DNA of 64,000 nt from Kordia sp. SMS9 (GTDB lineage Bacteria > Bacteroidota > Bacteroidia > Flavobacteriales > Flavobacteriaceae), in the NCBI RefSeq assembly GCF_003352465.1, contig NZ_CP031153.1, positions 2,498,987-2,562,986 on the forward strand, written 5' to 3'. The notes under the pieces are model-generated. The model was not told the origin of the DNA. It did no database searches and saw only the letters and a list, made by a program, of their open reading frames with translations. Position numbers and translations under genes: made by a program. Shown here piece after piece: positions 54,597 through 64,000 of this stretch (positions are counted from its first letter, which is position 1; every line of letters begins with the position of its first letter).

Positions 54597-54704
54597 TTTT
54601 TATTAAAGAAAAAATGTGTAAAAGGTTGCCCTAATTGGACAATCTTTACCTAAAATAATATACCTTAAAGCTTTTATTAACAACTGCATAACTATAAAAA
54701 AATC

Positions 54705-56444
54705 ATGACAAAATTAAAAGATGTAAAGAAACCAAACATCGTGATCATTATTTCCGATCAGCAAACATGGAAGCAAAATTGGGATACGGTTTGGGCTGAA
54801 AATAACTTACCAGCAATGAACAAATTGTTGAAAAATGGATTGGCATTCAACAATGCATTTACCAATTCGTGTACGTGTACAGCAAGCCGGGCTACACTTT
54901 TTACAGGAACTTTTCCAGCGACACATACCGCAACGCAAGTATTAGCTTTTGATGATCCTTTCAATGAAGAAAATCCTCCAAAAGGATACACACAAGTAAT
55001 GCAAGGACAATTGCGAAACAACATGCCAAACATGTTTGAAATGATGGAACAAGCTGGATATAACGTAGTTTACAAAGGAAAATGGCATGTGAGCAAACCA
55101 ACTCAGTTTGTGAAAATGAAAGGAAAAGGACCGTTGAAACCAGATATTGATCATTTGTATTGGACCTCTAAAGATGTTTCTCATTTGGAAAAAAATTATG
55201 GTGTAAAAGAATGGAATTATCCCGATGCTGGAGATGACGCTAATATTTTCAATTTTGGAGGTGGAATATTTAACAACGACGGACGTTTTGTCGATGGAGA
55301 AGGGCAAAGTGCTTTGTATGGAAAAAAACTTCCAGGTATGAGTGTTAAAGAATCCAATCAGAAAAGAGTGGAAGATAGTGCTTTGGAATACATCAAAAAT
55401 TACAAGGACGATAAACCTTTGTTTTTAGTAGTTTCGCTAGTGAATCCGCATGATGTATTGTCGTACCCAGGAAATGAAACCATGACGAGTCCGTACGGTA
55501 TTCCTAGAAATCCTCCTTTATATAAACTTGGAGGATACAAAGATGATGACTTCATGTCAATTGATGTTGCTTTACCATCTACATGGGATGAAAAACTGAA
55601 CACAAAGCCAAAAATTCAGTCTACTTGGCAAGAAATGTTACAAGGTTTTGGTGAGATTAAAACTGAAGAAGTCGCTACAAATTATGTGAAATTTTACGCG
55701 TATTTAACGTCTCTCGTCGATAAAGAAATTAACAAGGTTTTAGAAGCTTTAGAAAAAAATCCGAAGACAAAAGATTCATTAATTGTTAGAGTAAGCGATC
55801 ATGGAGATATGGCAATGTCGCATGGGATGATTCGTCAAAAAATGTTCAATACGTATCAGCAAACGATCAATGTTCCGATGATATTTTCGCATCTTTCAGA
55901 TCCAGATATGTTTGCGGGAAAAACCACAGAAGCTTTTGCAGGATTGATTGATTTGATGCCAACATTAGCTGAAATTGCAGACATTCCTTCTAAAAAGTAT
56001 ACATTTCAAGGAAAAAGTTTAATGTGTATTTTAAACAATCCGACTAAAAAAGTGCAAAATCATGTTCACTTTACATTTGATGATAGCTATATTCAAAGTG
56101 CCGAACCACAAGAAATGGGCGCGTGTCGTATTCGTTGCATCATACAAACTAAAGGCAACCAAAAATGGAAATATGCAGTGTATTTCGATCCTAACTACGG
56201 ACAGGAAATAGAATATGAAATGTACGATTTGACGAATGATCCTGAAGAACGATACAATTTGGCTTTCAGAAACATAAAGAAAGTGCTGAAGCGATACAAT
56301 GCTTCTAAAAAAGAAAAAATAAAGAAGGTTTTTATTCAAAAAAAGCGTCAAGAATTACACAAACTATTAACCAAAGTGATGCTAGAAAAAGGAACAATGC
56401 CAGCGACTATTGTTTGGCCAAAAGTTTCTGGAGAAAAAGCATAA
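54705..56444 (+). CDS. Sulfatase (family S1, Cys-type active site)
   Basis: The 579-residue hydrolase has the metal-binding start IVIIISDQQTWKQNW and the active-site motif Cys58-Thr-Ala-Ser-Arg62. In that motif Cys58 becomes formylglycine (the C-x-(P/A)-x-R signature) through a separate maturase not in this window. Other hallmarks are GYNVVYKGKWH and VSDHGDMAMSHG. It cleaves sulfate esters. No signal peptide is visible, in contrast to most marine polysaccharide sulfatases, so a cytosolic or small-molecule substrate is possible. The specific substrate is not predictable. Confidence 0.9.
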   Translation: MTKLKDVKKPNIVIIISDQQTWKQNWDTVWAENNLPAMNKLLKNGLAFNNAFTNSCTCTASRATLFTGTFPATHTATQVLAFDDPFNEENPPKGYTQVMQGQLRNNMPNMFEMMEQAGYNVVYKGKWHVSKPTQFVKMKGKGPLKPDIDHLYWTSKDVSHLEKNYGVKEWNYPDAGDDANIFNFGGGIFNNDGRFVDGEGQSALYGKKLPGMSVKESNQKRVEDSALEYIKNYKDDKPLFLVVSLVNPHDVLSYPGNETMTSPYGIPRNPPLYKLGGYKDDDFMSIDVALPSTWDEKLNTKPKIQSTWQEMLQGFGEIKTEEVATNYVKFYAYLTSLVDKEINKVLEALEKNPKTKDSLIVRVSDHGDMAMSHGMIRQKMFNTYQQTINVPMIFSHLSDPDMFAGKTTEAFAGLIDLMPTLAEIADIPSKKYTFQGKSLMCILNNPTKKVQNHVHFTFDDSYIQSAEPQEMGACRIRCIIQTKGNQKWKYAVYFDPNYGQEIEYEMYDLTNDPEERYNLAFRNIKKVLKRYNASKKEKIKKVFIQKKRQELHKLLTKVMLEKGTMPATIVWPKVSGEKA

Positions 56445-56508
56445 TGTAGAAAATCGTATCTTGATTGCTTACTTATTTTATATAAATTATTTGAAGATTT
56501 ACTAAAAA

Positions 56509-56602
56509 TAACCCGTTGTGCATTTAAAATACAAATTTCACTCATTTTCAATCGTAAAATTCTCTCAAATTGACGAATTTTATCAAAATGCACAACGGGT
56601 TA
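56509..56602. repeat. 94-bp element with 17-bp perfect inverted ends
   Basis: TAACCCGTTGTGCATTT (56509-56525) is exactly inverted at 56586-56602. A second inner pair (TAAAATTC / GAATTTTA) folds the middle. It lies between the sulfatase and the tyrosinase-like gene and has no coding capacity. It may be a MITE relic or an RNA hairpin that controls the downstream gene. Confidence 0.6.
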
Positions 56603-56650
56603 AAAATAGACATTTGTCTTAGTATTACTAACTGCCTAAAAATTGAAAGT

Positions 56651-57427
56651 ATGAGTCAAAAAACCGTTCACCTTAGGAAAAGTGTGTACGATCTTTCAGA
56701 GAAAGAAATATCGAACTTGCGAAAAGCATTTAATAAATTATATAAGAATCGAGTATATCAGGAAAAAGCAGGCATTCTCATTACCGACGGTCATTATCAG
56801 AGGAATGATATGCTTTTTTTACCGTGGGCAAGAGCCTATTTTTCAGACTTTGAAAAGGCGCTTCAAGCAGCGGTTCCAAATGCAAAACCTGTCATCACTT
56901 TACCTTATTGGGATTATACTTCTGAAACGGCAAGACAAGAAGGAATTCCTCCGTTATTGGCAGATCCGTATTATAAAACTAAGAAAAAAGGGACAAAGAA
57001 ACCAAATCCATTTTACAGGGCTGAATATGAAATTCCTTTATACACCTTTAGAAATGATGCGCCAAATAATGAATTGCTAAACTCAGCACTAGCCTTGGCT
57101 ACAAAAGCTATGGAAGCTGATGACTTTGTTACTTTTGGTACAGAAATTTACTTGGCAGATATTTCAAGTCATGTCTACTTGGGCGGCTCATCGGCAGATA
57201 CTAACTGTACTGCGTATGATCCTATTTTTTGGTTTACACATTGCCAGTTAGATCGTTTTTGGGATCAATGGCAAAAGCAACCAGAAAGAAAAGATCTTGG
57301 AGCATCAAGTATGCCAAAAGCTGTCTTAAATGCTAGCTTAAAACCATTTAGTACAGATGAAGAAACAGCATTGAAAACTAAAGATGTATTAAACACGGAA
57401 AATCTTGGATATACATATCTTGACTAA
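56651..57427 (+). CDS. Tyrosinase-like protein with missing copper ligands
   Basis: The 258 residues (start MSQKTVHLRK at 56651; the upstream ATG at 56570 lies in the inverted repeat) follow the type-3 copper fold: GHYQRNDMLFLPWARAYF, LPYWDYT, SHVYLGGSSAD, YDPIFWFTHCQLDRFWDQW. Several ligands of the canonical enzyme appear lost. The WHR of the CuA site is WAR (Ala60), and the first CuB His is replaced near Asp170. The HH of CuB is TH (Thr196-His197), where the second His, the ligand, is kept. His48, His174 and His197 remain. Oxidase activity is doubtful, and a pseudo-enzyme or altered site is likely. Confidence 0.78.
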   Translation: MSQKTVHLRKSVYDLSEKEISNLRKAFNKLYKNRVYQEKAGILITDGHYQRNDMLFLPWARAYFSDFEKALQAAVPNAKPVITLPYWDYTSETARQEGIPPLLADPYYKTKKKGTKKPNPFYRAEYEIPLYTFRNDAPNNELLNSALALATKAMEADDFVTFGTEIYLADISSHVYLGGSSADTNCTAYDPIFWFTHCQLDRFWDQWQKQPERKDLGASSMPKAVLNASLKPFSTDEETALKTKDVLNTENLGYTYLD

Positions 57428-57461
57428 GATTAGAATTGATAAATACACGTTATCTCAAACT

Positions 57462-57493
57462 AAAAAGCATCTCGTTGGTGAGGTGCTTTTTTT
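57462..57493 (+). terminator. Rho-independent terminator
   Basis: AAAAAGCATCTC pairs with GAGGTGCTTTTT around GTTGGT, followed by a T-run. It closes the DUF1254/sulfatase/tyrosinase-like run, 35 bases after its last stop. Confidence 0.8.
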
Positions 57494-57595
57494 ATTAGAA
57501 GTTTAAAGGTGTATGTTTCCACACAAAATAATAAATTGACAAATCCACAAACAATAAAAAACAAACATCTCTAAAAGCGCATAAGCGCGATCTAA

Positions 57596-58615
57596 CTAAA
57601 TCACATTCACTTCCGCTTCTATTGCAATATTAAATTTGTCTAAAACTGTTTCTTGTATTTTTTTCGCTAAGGCGAGAATTTCCACACCTTTGGCATCTCC
57701 GTAATTCACTAAAACCAACGCTTGATTTTTGTGAACACCAGCGTCTCCAAATCGTTTCCCTTTGAAACCACATTGCTCAATCAACCAACCTGCGGGCACT
57801 TTAATTTCGGTGTCCGACACTACATAATGCGGCGCATTTGGATACTTTTCTTGTAAACGATCAAACTCAGCTTTTGGAATGACAGGATTCTTAAAGAAAC
57901 TTCCGCTATTGCCAATTTCTTTCGGATCGGGCAACTTTCGCTGTCGTATCGCAATCACGGCGTCACTCACCTCTTTAATTGTCGGATTGGTGATGTTCTT
58001 ACGTTCCAACTCTTGTTGAATGGCTCCGTAGGAAGTATTCAATTGGTGATCTTTGTACTTCAATAAAAATTCTACAGAAGTGATGATATATTTTCCTTTC
58101 GCTTCATTCTTGAAGATTGAATTTCGATAGCCAAAATTACAATCTTCCAGCATGAATACTTTTTCTTCTTGGGTTTCAATATCTATGGTTGTACAACATT
58201 GAAAAACATCTTTCAATTCCACGCCATACGCGCCAATATTCTGAATGGGAGACGTTCCTACATTTCCTGGAATTAGTGACAAATTTTCAACGCCACCAAA
58301 ATTATGTTCTATACACCAAAGTACAAATTCATGCCAGTTTTCACCTGCTTGAATTTCCACAACAATATCACCTTGCGTATTCAAGGCGATTTCTTCTTTT
58401 CCTTTCAGATTGATGTGTAAGACAGGAATGTCAATATCGCCTGTAAGTAGCATATTACTTCCGCCACCAAGTACAAAATACTCCGAAAATTGGGGCAATT
58501 GCAAAGCTTCAATCAATTCTTCTTTGCTGGAAACTGAAATAAAAAATTTCGCCTTTGCGTCAATACCAAACGTATTGTAAGCTTTCAGTGAAACGTTATG
58601 TTGTATAGAAATCAA
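57596..58615 (-). CDS. murB: UDP-N-acetylenolpyruvoylglucosamine reductase
   Basis: The 339-residue FAD enzyme reduces UDP-GlcNAc-enolpyruvate to UDP-MurNAc in peptidoglycan synthesis. The N-terminal FAD-binding part has NTFGIDAKAKF and LGGGSNMLLT. SLIPGNVGTSPIQNIGAYG and GNSGSFFKNPVI (with the catalytic Ser) are typical of type I MurB, as is the length. It is cytosolic. It is followed on the same strand, 18 bp upstream, by the aminotransferase gene. Confidence 0.95.
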   Translation of the reverse strand: MISIQHNVSLKAYNTFGIDAKAKFFISVSSKEELIEALQLPQFSEYFVLGGGSNMLLTGDIDIPVLHINLKGKEEIALNTQGDIVVEIQAGENWHEFVLWCIEHNFGGVENLSLIPGNVGTSPIQNIGAYGVELKDVFQCCTTIDIETQEEKVFMLEDCNFGYRNSIFKNEAKGKYIITSVEFLLKYKDHQLNTSYGAIQQELERKNITNPTIKEVSDAVIAIRQRKLPDPKEIGNSGSFFKNPVIPKAEFDRLQEKYPNAPHYVVSDTEIKVPAGWLIEQCGFKGKRFGDAGVHKNQALVLVNYGDAKGVEILALAKKIQETVLDKFNIAIEAEVNVI

Positions 58616-58633
58616 ATAGTATTTTTTAACTAA

Positions 58634-59824
58634 TTAAGCATTGTATATTTGTAAAGCTTCTTTTAAAATGGCTACCGAAGTAATTAAATCTTCTTTCTTC
58701 AATACATACGCAATGCGTACTTGATTCAGTCCAATACCTGGCGTAGAATAGAAACCTGCGGCTGGCGCGACCATAATTGTTTCACCATTCAAATCAAATT
58801 TCTCTAAAAGCCATTGTGCAAAATCATCTGCACTTTCAACAGGCAATTCAGCAATACAATAAAAAGCGCCTTTCGGATTTGCCACACGAACACCTTCAAT
58901 TTTTTGCAATTCTGAAACCAGCGTATTTCTTCGTTCTACATACTCTTCTATTACATCATCAAAATAGCTTTGTGGAGTTTCTAAAGCGGCTTCACTCGCA
59001 ATTTGTGCGTATGTTGGCGGCGATAAACGTGCTTGTGCAAATTTTAAAGCGGTTGCCATAAAAGCTTTATTTTTAGAAACAATACAACCAATTCGTGCGC
59101 CGCACATGCTGTAACGTTTCGATACAGAATCAATCACAATTGCATTCTCTTCCAATCCAGCTTCTTGCATTACCGAATAATGTGTCAATCCGTCATACGC
59201 AAACTCACGATACACTTCATCCGCAATTAAAAACAAATCATGCTTCTTAACAATGGTAGCTAATTTTTGAATTTCTTCTTTTGAATATAAATATCCTGTC
59301 GGATTTCCAGGATTGCAAATTAAAATAGCTTTCGTTTTTGGCGAAATCAACTTTTCAAACTCTTCAATCGGAGGCAAGGCAAAATTGTCTTCTATTTTAG
59401 AAATTACGGGCACAACTTTTACGCCAGAAGCTGTTGAAAATCCGTTGTAATTTGCATAAAAAGGTTCAGGAATAATCACTTCATCGCCAGCATCCATAAT
59501 GCTTCCAAAAGTAAAAAGCAAAGCTTCACTTCCGCCCGTAGTTACAATAATATCGGTTGCGGAAACATGAATGTCATTTTTTGCGTAATACGCAGCAATC
59601 TTTGTTCTGAATTCTTCCGAACCTTCCGAGCGACTATACGCCAACACTTCAATATCATTATTTTTAATAGCGTCTAATGCTACTTTGGGAGTTTTAATAT
59701 CTGGTTGCCCAATATTAAGATGATATACTTTTGTACCACGTTTTTTTGCGTCTTCTGCATACGGAACCAATTTGCGAATTGGCGATTGTGGCATGGCAAT
59801 TCCTTTGTTGGAAATAGTTGGCAT
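58634..59824 (-). CDS. Pyridoxal-phosphate-dependent aminotransferase (class I/II)
   Basis: The 396-residue enzyme has the fold-type I motifs HLNIGQPDIKTP, ICNPGNPTGYLYS, LIADEVYREFAYDG and the lysine box SVSKRYSMCGARIGC. It swaps an amino group between an amino acid and 2-oxoglutarate or pyruvate. The closest character is the aspartate/alanine-type branch, but the substrate cannot be fixed from sequence alone. It is probably co-transcribed with murB. Confidence 0.9.
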   Translation of the reverse strand: MPTISNKGIAMPQSPIRKLVPYAEDAKKRGTKVYHLNIGQPDIKTPKVALDAIKNNDIEVLAYSRSEGSEEFRTKIAAYYAKNDIHVSATDIIVTTGGSEALLFTFGSIMDAGDEVIIPEPFYANYNGFSTASGVKVVPVISKIEDNFALPPIEEFEKLISPKTKAILICNPGNPTGYLYSKEEIQKLATIVKKHDLFLIADEVYREFAYDGLTHYSVMQEAGLEENAIVIDSVSKRYSMCGARIGCIVSKNKAFMATALKFAQARLSPPTYAQIASEAALETPQSYFDDVIEEYVERRNTLVSELQKIEGVRVANPKGAFYCIAELPVESADDFAQWLLEKFDLNGETIMVAPAAGFYSTPGIGLNQVRIAYVLKKEDLITSVAILKEALQIYNA

Positions 59825-59974
59825 AATCTTCTATTTTTAGAAATACAAAAATGCGAAATATATTTTATAATTATAAACGATTTTACATATTTTCATCAAC
59901 GTTAAAAAACATATTTTATTCGTTTAAAAAAAGGATTTTTTGTATATTAGTATGTTACCAAACTCCCTTACATA

Positions 59975-61318
59975 TTGCAACTTTTAAAAAAACATATCAT
60001 TCTTCTATTGCTTTGTACGACTGGATTTATACAGGCGCAAAGCAAATTCAATATAACTAATGGAAAGGACAAAGCTTCCGTTTCTTTTAAAATGATCAAT
60101 AACTTAATTATCATTCCTGTAGAAATTAACGGTGTTGAAATGTCTTTTTTGTTAGATTCTGGTGTGAACAAACCCATCATGTTTAGTCTAAATCCAGGCG
60201 ATTCACTATCCATTGAGCAAAAAGAACGTCTAAAACTTCGCGGTTTGGGTTCTGGGAAAGACATTGAAGCTGTAAAAGCGCGATCGGATACATTTAGAAT
60301 CAATGATATTCTGAAGCTCAACATGGAGTTGTATATCATTCTCGATCAAGAAATAAACATGTCCACACGTTTAGGCGTTCCCGTACACGGAATTATTGGG
60401 TATGATGTGTTTAAAGATTTTGTGGTTGAGGTAAATTACAGTGCAGAGCGAATAAAATTTTACAAACCTGAAACCTATACTTATAAGAAATGCAGAAAAT
60501 GTACCGATTTACCACTCTCATTTCGAAATAACAAACCGTATATCGACGTAAAAGTTGCCATTGAAGAAGATAAAGATCCTGATATTCTTGTAAAATTATT
60601 GATTGATTCAGGAGGAAGTGATGCTTTGTGGCTCTTTGAAGACGAAGAAAAAAACATCAACATTCCCGAAAAGAATTTTGAAGACTTTTTAGGGCGCGGA
60701 CTTAGCGGAAGTATCTACGGAATGCGCTCTCGTGTGAAAAAATTCAATATGGGAAAATTTACGTTTGAAAATGCAAAAGTGGCGTTTCCAGATTCGACAG
60801 CGATTACCTATGTGCGGAATTTTAAAGAACGTAATGGAAGCATTGGTGGCGAAATTTTAAAACGTTTCAGAGTTATATTCGATTACAATAATGCCAAAAT
60901 TCGACTTCGAAAAAGTAAATATTTCTCAGATCCTTTTCGATACAATATGAGCGGAATAGAGCTGCAACACAACGGAATGCGCGTAGTACATGAAGTGAAA
61001 AAACGAAACAGTAGCTTAACCAATTACGGACGTCAAACTTCCGAAGGTGACATCAATGTAGTTTTTGAACATTACAATACGTTAAGTTTGGTAAAAGCCT
61101 ATGAAATTGCTGAAATACGAAAAGATTCTCCTGCCGCATTGGCTGGACTCCAAGAAGGCGATATCATTATTTCTATTAATGGAAAAGTAGTGGATAAAAT
61201 GTCTCTGAAAAGAGTTACAGGAATGTTGCAAGGAAAAGAAGGTAAAAAAATGCGTATCAAAGTAATGCGTTATGAAACGGTTTTGAAATTTGAGTTCCGA
61301 TTGAAAGAGGAGCTTTAG
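59975..61318 (+). CDS. Secreted aspartyl protease with PDZ domain (TTG start)
   Basis: The 447 residues start with a signal peptide (IILLLLCTTGFIQAQ). Two retropepsin-like halves each have a DSG motif: Asp61 (MSFLLDSGVN) and Asp211 (KLLIDSGGSD). A C-terminal PDZ domain follows at about 360-440 (RKDSPAALAGLQEGDIIISI). No in-frame ATG precedes the signal, so TTG 59975 is the likely start. It acts outside the inner membrane. Similar proteins are common in Bacteroidota; their targets are unknown. Confidence 0.88.
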   Translation: MQLLKKHIILLLLCTTGFIQAQSKFNITNGKDKASVSFKMINNLIIIPVEINGVEMSFLLDSGVNKPIMFSLNPGDSLSIEQKERLKLRGLGSGKDIEAVKARSDTFRINDILKLNMELYIILDQEINMSTRLGVPVHGIIGYDVFKDFVVEVNYSAERIKFYKPETYTYKKCRKCTDLPLSFRNNKPYIDVKVAIEEDKDPDILVKLLIDSGGSDALWLFEDEEKNINIPEKNFEDFLGRGLSGSIYGMRSRVKKFNMGKFTFENAKVAFPDSTAITYVRNFKERNGSIGGEILKRFRVIFDYNNAKIRLRKSKYFSDPFRYNMSGIELQHNGMRVVHEVKKRNSSLTNYGRQTSEGDINVVFEHYNTLSLVKAYEIAEIRKDSPAALAGLQEGDIIISINGKVVDKMSLKRVTGMLQGKEGKKMRIKVMRYETVLKFEFRLKEEL

Positions 61319-61419
61319 TTTTTATAGTAGAATTGGTATTAGTAACGCTAACCATCAATTTTATAAAATTTACTCAAGGCAACATTCATAATTTATTTGC
61401 TAAAATCTCACCCATAAAA

Positions 61420-61452
61420 AAAGCCTCATCAAAACTGACAAGGCTTTCTTTT
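61420..61452. terminator. Bidirectional terminator between convergent genes
   Basis: AAAGCCT (61420-61426) pairs with AGGCTTT (61441-61447), with A-rich and T-rich flanks on both sides. It lies between the protease (+) and the DUF1573 gene (-). Confidence 0.75.
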
Positions 61453-61472
61453 AAAAAATATATGTTCTATGA

Positions 61473-61898
61473 TTATGACTCAATTTCTGATTTATTTTTC
61501 ATCATAATACTTTTCTTCTTGCTTGGATCTACAATTTTTCCTTTAATCTTAATAGCTTTTGTACGCTCATCTGCATTCGAATATACTGTGATCGTTTTTC
61601 TAATTGGTCCAACACGTTTCGTATCATACTTCACTTCAATAATACCATTTTCTCCTGGTAAAATTGGCGCGTCTGGTTTCTTAGGAATCGTACATCCACA
61701 ACTAGAATATACTCTTGTAATCACTAAAGGTGCTGTTCCTGTGTTTGTAAATTCGAAAACACGGACACCGTCAGCTCCTTTTTCAATCGTTCCGTAATCA
61801 ATCGTTTCTGTTTTAAACTTGATCTTTGCGGTCTTTTCCTGTGCCTGTATCGCCATGGTGAATAAACCAACAAACAATATCGTAATTATTTTTTTCAT
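61473..61898 (-). CDS. DUF1573 secreted protein
   Basis: The 141 residues have a signal peptide (IITILFVGLFTMAIQAQ). A single Ig-like beta domain of the DUF1573 family follows (VFEFTNTGTAPLVITRV, SSCGCTIPKKP, NGIIEVKYDTKRVG). It is an envelope protein of unknown role, widespread in Bacteroidota and often present in many copies. It is full length and transcribed divergently from valS. Confidence 0.93.
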   Translation of the reverse strand: MKKIITILFVGLFTMAIQAQEKTAKIKFKTETIDYGTIEKGADGVRVFEFTNTGTAPLVITRVYSSCGCTIPKKPDAPILPGENGIIEVKYDTKRVGPIRKTITVYSNADERTKAIKIKGKIVDPSKKKSIMMKNKSEIES

Positions 61899-62052
61899 CT
61901 TCTTAGAATTTAGTATTAGTGTAAAATTAGGTGCTTATTTGTTATTTTACAAAAATTATTTCACAAAAAACAAAGTAACTAGTATCAAATACACATATTT
62001 ACGAATTAAATGCAAAAGTGATAAAACACTTTTTAAATAGTATAGATATAAG

Positions 62053-62060
62053 TACTTTTG
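62053..62060 (+). promoter_or_regulatory. -7 box TACTTTTG upstream of valS
   Basis: It matches TAnnTTTG exactly and is 31 bases before the ATG. The upstream -33 region (T-run near 62029-62034) is weak. Confidence 0.45.
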
Positions 62061-62091
62061 TCAACTTAAATATTACAAAAACAATACCAAA

Positions 62092-64000
62092 ATGAGTATT
62101 CAGAAAAAGTATGATCCAAGTCAGATAGAAGACAAATGGTACCAATATTGGATGGAAAATAACTATTTTCATTCAGAACCAGACGAACGTGAAGCGTATA
62201 CAATTGTAATTCCGCCACCGAACGTCACTGGAGTCTTGCACATGGGACACATGCTAAATAATACCATTCAAGATGTATTGATACGCCGTGCGCGACTGCA
62301 AGGATACAACGCGTGCTGGGTTCCCGGAACCGATCATGCTTCTATAGCTACGGAAGCGAAAGTTGTACATAAATTAAAAGAAGAAGGCATTCAGAAGTCT
62401 GATTTAAGTCGTGAAGAATTTTTATCCCATGCATGGGAATGGACACACAAACACGGCGGAATTATTTTGGAGCAATTGAAGAAATTAGGCGCTTCTTGCG
62501 ATTGGGAACGTACGAAATTTACAATGGATGACGATATGTCAGCCGCTGTCATCAAGACATTTGTCGATTTGTATAATAAAGGCTTAATTTATCGCGGATA
62601 TCGCATGGTAAACTGGGATCCAGAAGCAAAAACGACTCTTTCTGATGAAGAAGTAATTTACGAAGAAAAACAGGGAAATTTGTACTATCTGGCGTATGCC
62701 ATCGAAGGAAGTGATGAAAAAGTAACGATCGCTACGACACGTCCAGAAACGATTTTGGGAGATACTGCCATCTGTATCAACCCAAATGACGAACGGTATG
62801 CACATTTAAGAGGAAAAAAAGCCATTGTTCCGTTGGCAAACAGAGTCATTCCTATTATTGAAGACGAATATGTAGATATCGAATTTGGTACAGGTTGCTT
62901 AAAAGTAACGCCTGCACACGATATAAATGATAAAGAATTAGGCGATAAACACAACTTGGAAGTTATTGATATTTTCAACGAAGATGCTTCACTCAATAGT
63001 TTTGGATTGTATTACGAAGGAAAAGATCGTTTTGTAGTGCGTAAAGAAATCTCTAAAGAATTAGAGGAAAAAGGTTTTCTGATCAAAACGGAAACGCATA
63101 TCAACAAAGTGGGAACGTCTGAACGTACAAAAGCCGTGATTGAACCAAGATTGTCCGATCAGTGGTTTTTAAAAATGGACGATTTGGTAAAACCTGCCAT
63201 TGAAGCAGTGTTAGGAGAAGATAGCGACATCAATTTGTTTCCAAAAAAGTTCGAAAACACCTATCGTCATTGGATGGAAAATATCCGCGATTGGAATATT
63301 TCACGTCAACTTTGGTGGGGACAACAAATTCCTGCGTATTATTTTGGGGATGGAAAAGAAGATTTCGCTGTAGCGGAAACGAAAGAAGCGGCGTTAGCCT
63401 TAGCAAAAGCGGCAACAGGCAATGAAAACTTAACCTTAGACGATTTGCGTCAGGATGCAGATGCGTTAGATACATGGTTTTCTTCGTGGTTGTGGCCAAT
63501 TAGTGTTTTTGATGGAATTCGTCATCCAGAAAATGAAGAAATTCAATATTACTATCCAACAAATGATTTGGTAACCGGACCAGATATTTTATTTTTCTGG
63601 GTTGCCCGAATGATCATTGCTGGATACGAATATCGTGATATGAAACCGTTTACCAATGTATATTTAACAGGTTTGGTGCGCGATAAGCAAGGTCGTAAAA
63701 TGTCAAAATCGCTTGGAAATTCTCCAGACGCATTAAAGTTGATAGAAGAGTTTGGAGCCGATGGTGTACGTGTAGGTTTGTTATTAAGTGCAGCCGCAGG
63801 AAACGATTTATTGTTTGATTTTGATCAAGTTGATGAAGCTGGAGAAGTTTTAAAGCCTAAAGAAATCAAAGCGTGGAAAGAAGCTGGAAAAGAACCTATA
63901 TACACTTCTCAATTATGCATGCAAGGAAAAGGATTTGCGAATAAAATTTTCAATGCGTACAATCTTACCCAAATTTGGGAAGTAAGCGATGACGTGGAGC
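62092..64000 (+). CDS. valS: Valyl-tRNA synthetase, 3' end beyond the window
   Basis: The 636 visible residues are the N-terminal two thirds of ValRS, which charges tRNA-Val. HIGH-type HMGH at 50-53 ([14 protein letters not shown]), the CP1 editing domain ([16 protein letters not shown]) and KMSKS (536-540) are present. The tRNA-binding and C-terminal coiled-coil parts lie beyond the right edge. The frame is intact up to the edge. Confidence 0.97.
   Translation, partial: MSIQKKYDPSQIEDKWYQYWMENNYFHSEPDEREAYTIVIPPPNVTGVLHMGHMLNNTIQDVLIRRARLQGYNACWVPGTDHASIATEAKVVHKLKEEGIQKSDLSREEFLSHAWEWTHKHGGIILEQLKKLGASCDWERTKFTMDDDMSAAVIKTFVDLYNKGLIYRGYRMVNWDPEAKTTLSDEEVIYEEKQGNLYYLAYAIEGSDEKVTIATTRPETILGDTAICINPNDERYAHLRGKKAIVPLANRVIPIIEDEYVDIEFGTGCLKVTPAHDINDKELGDKHNLEVIDIFNEDASLNSFGLYYEGKDRFVVRKEISKELEEKGFLIKTETHINKVGTSERTKAVIEPRLSDQWFLKMDDLVKPAIEAVLGEDSDINLFPKKFENTYRHWMENIRDWNISRQLWWGQQIPAYYFGDGKEDFAVAETKEAALALAKAATGNENLTLDDLRQDADALDTWFSSWLWPISVFDGIRHPENEEIQYYYPTNDLVTGPDILFFWVARMIIAGYEYRDMKPFTNVYLTGLVRDKQGRKMSKSLGNSPDALKLIEEFGADGVRVGLLLSAAAGNDLLFDFDQVDEAGEVLKPKEIKAWKEAGKEPIYTSQLCMQGKGFANKIFNAYNLTQIWEVSDDVE

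Overview
The window is low-GC chromosomal DNA from a marine-type Flavobacteriaceae bacterium (phylum Bacteroidota). The evidence is the gene families (DUF1573, DUF4136 and flavobacterial hybrid TPR kinases), lipoproteins with acidic residues right after the lipobox cysteine, Bacteroidota promoters (TTTG, about 20 bp, TAnnTTTG) and a Bacteroidota-type II-C CRISPR-Cas9 system. Kordia or a near relative would fit, but that genus is a guess.

Layout. 1-4351: a secreted protein cut by the left edge, an ECF sigma factor coupled to a membrane TPR/anti-sigma-like protein, and a large surface lipoprotein. 4703-32214: a probable 27.5 kb integrative element. It is bounded by an exact 24-bp direct repeat, and a tyrosine recombinase sits just inside the right repeat. 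Its cargo is a surface-lipoprotein PoNe-type DNase toxin with a DUF1911 (PoNi-like) immunity gene, several small membrane and lipoprotein genes, an HTH regulator, a complete type II-C system (tracrRNA, cas9, cas1, cas2 and an array of 44 repeats and 43 spacers), a TPR histidine kinase with its response regulator, a PH-domain / HsdR_N-nuclease cluster, and the element's DNA-binding genes. Two matching 7 x 10-bp tandem arrays bracket the CRISPR half of the element.

32376-39252: a hybrid TPR kinase, GAPDH, and a four-gene signalling operon (unknown protein, 7-TM protein, NarL-type kinase, LuxR-type regulator). 39570-43211: an HTH repressor with four operator copies facing a small gene and an LRR-Roc-COR-TIR protein, a candidate immune-type receptor. 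44083-52684: lipoyl synthase, an Nramp-like transporter coupled to an ECF sigma factor and a glycosyltransferase, a DUF4136 lipoprotein, and a second 7-TM/kinase/regulator module paralogous to the first. 53010-57427: DUF1254/1214 protein, sulfatase and a tyrosinase-like protein that has lost copper ligands. 57596-64000: murB, an aminotransferase, an aspartyl protease with PDZ domain, a DUF1573 protein and the 5' part of valS.

How the CRISPR locus works. The tracrRNA is read from the minus strand upstream of cas9. Its anti-repeat matches the repeat at 22 of 23 positions, so crRNAs must also come from the minus strand, running toward and converging with the cas operon. The truncated repeat lies at the far (right) end. 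The cas2-proximal end is therefore the likely acquisition end, and its first four spacers are unusually low-complexity and related to each other. No rRNA or tRNA gene was seen.
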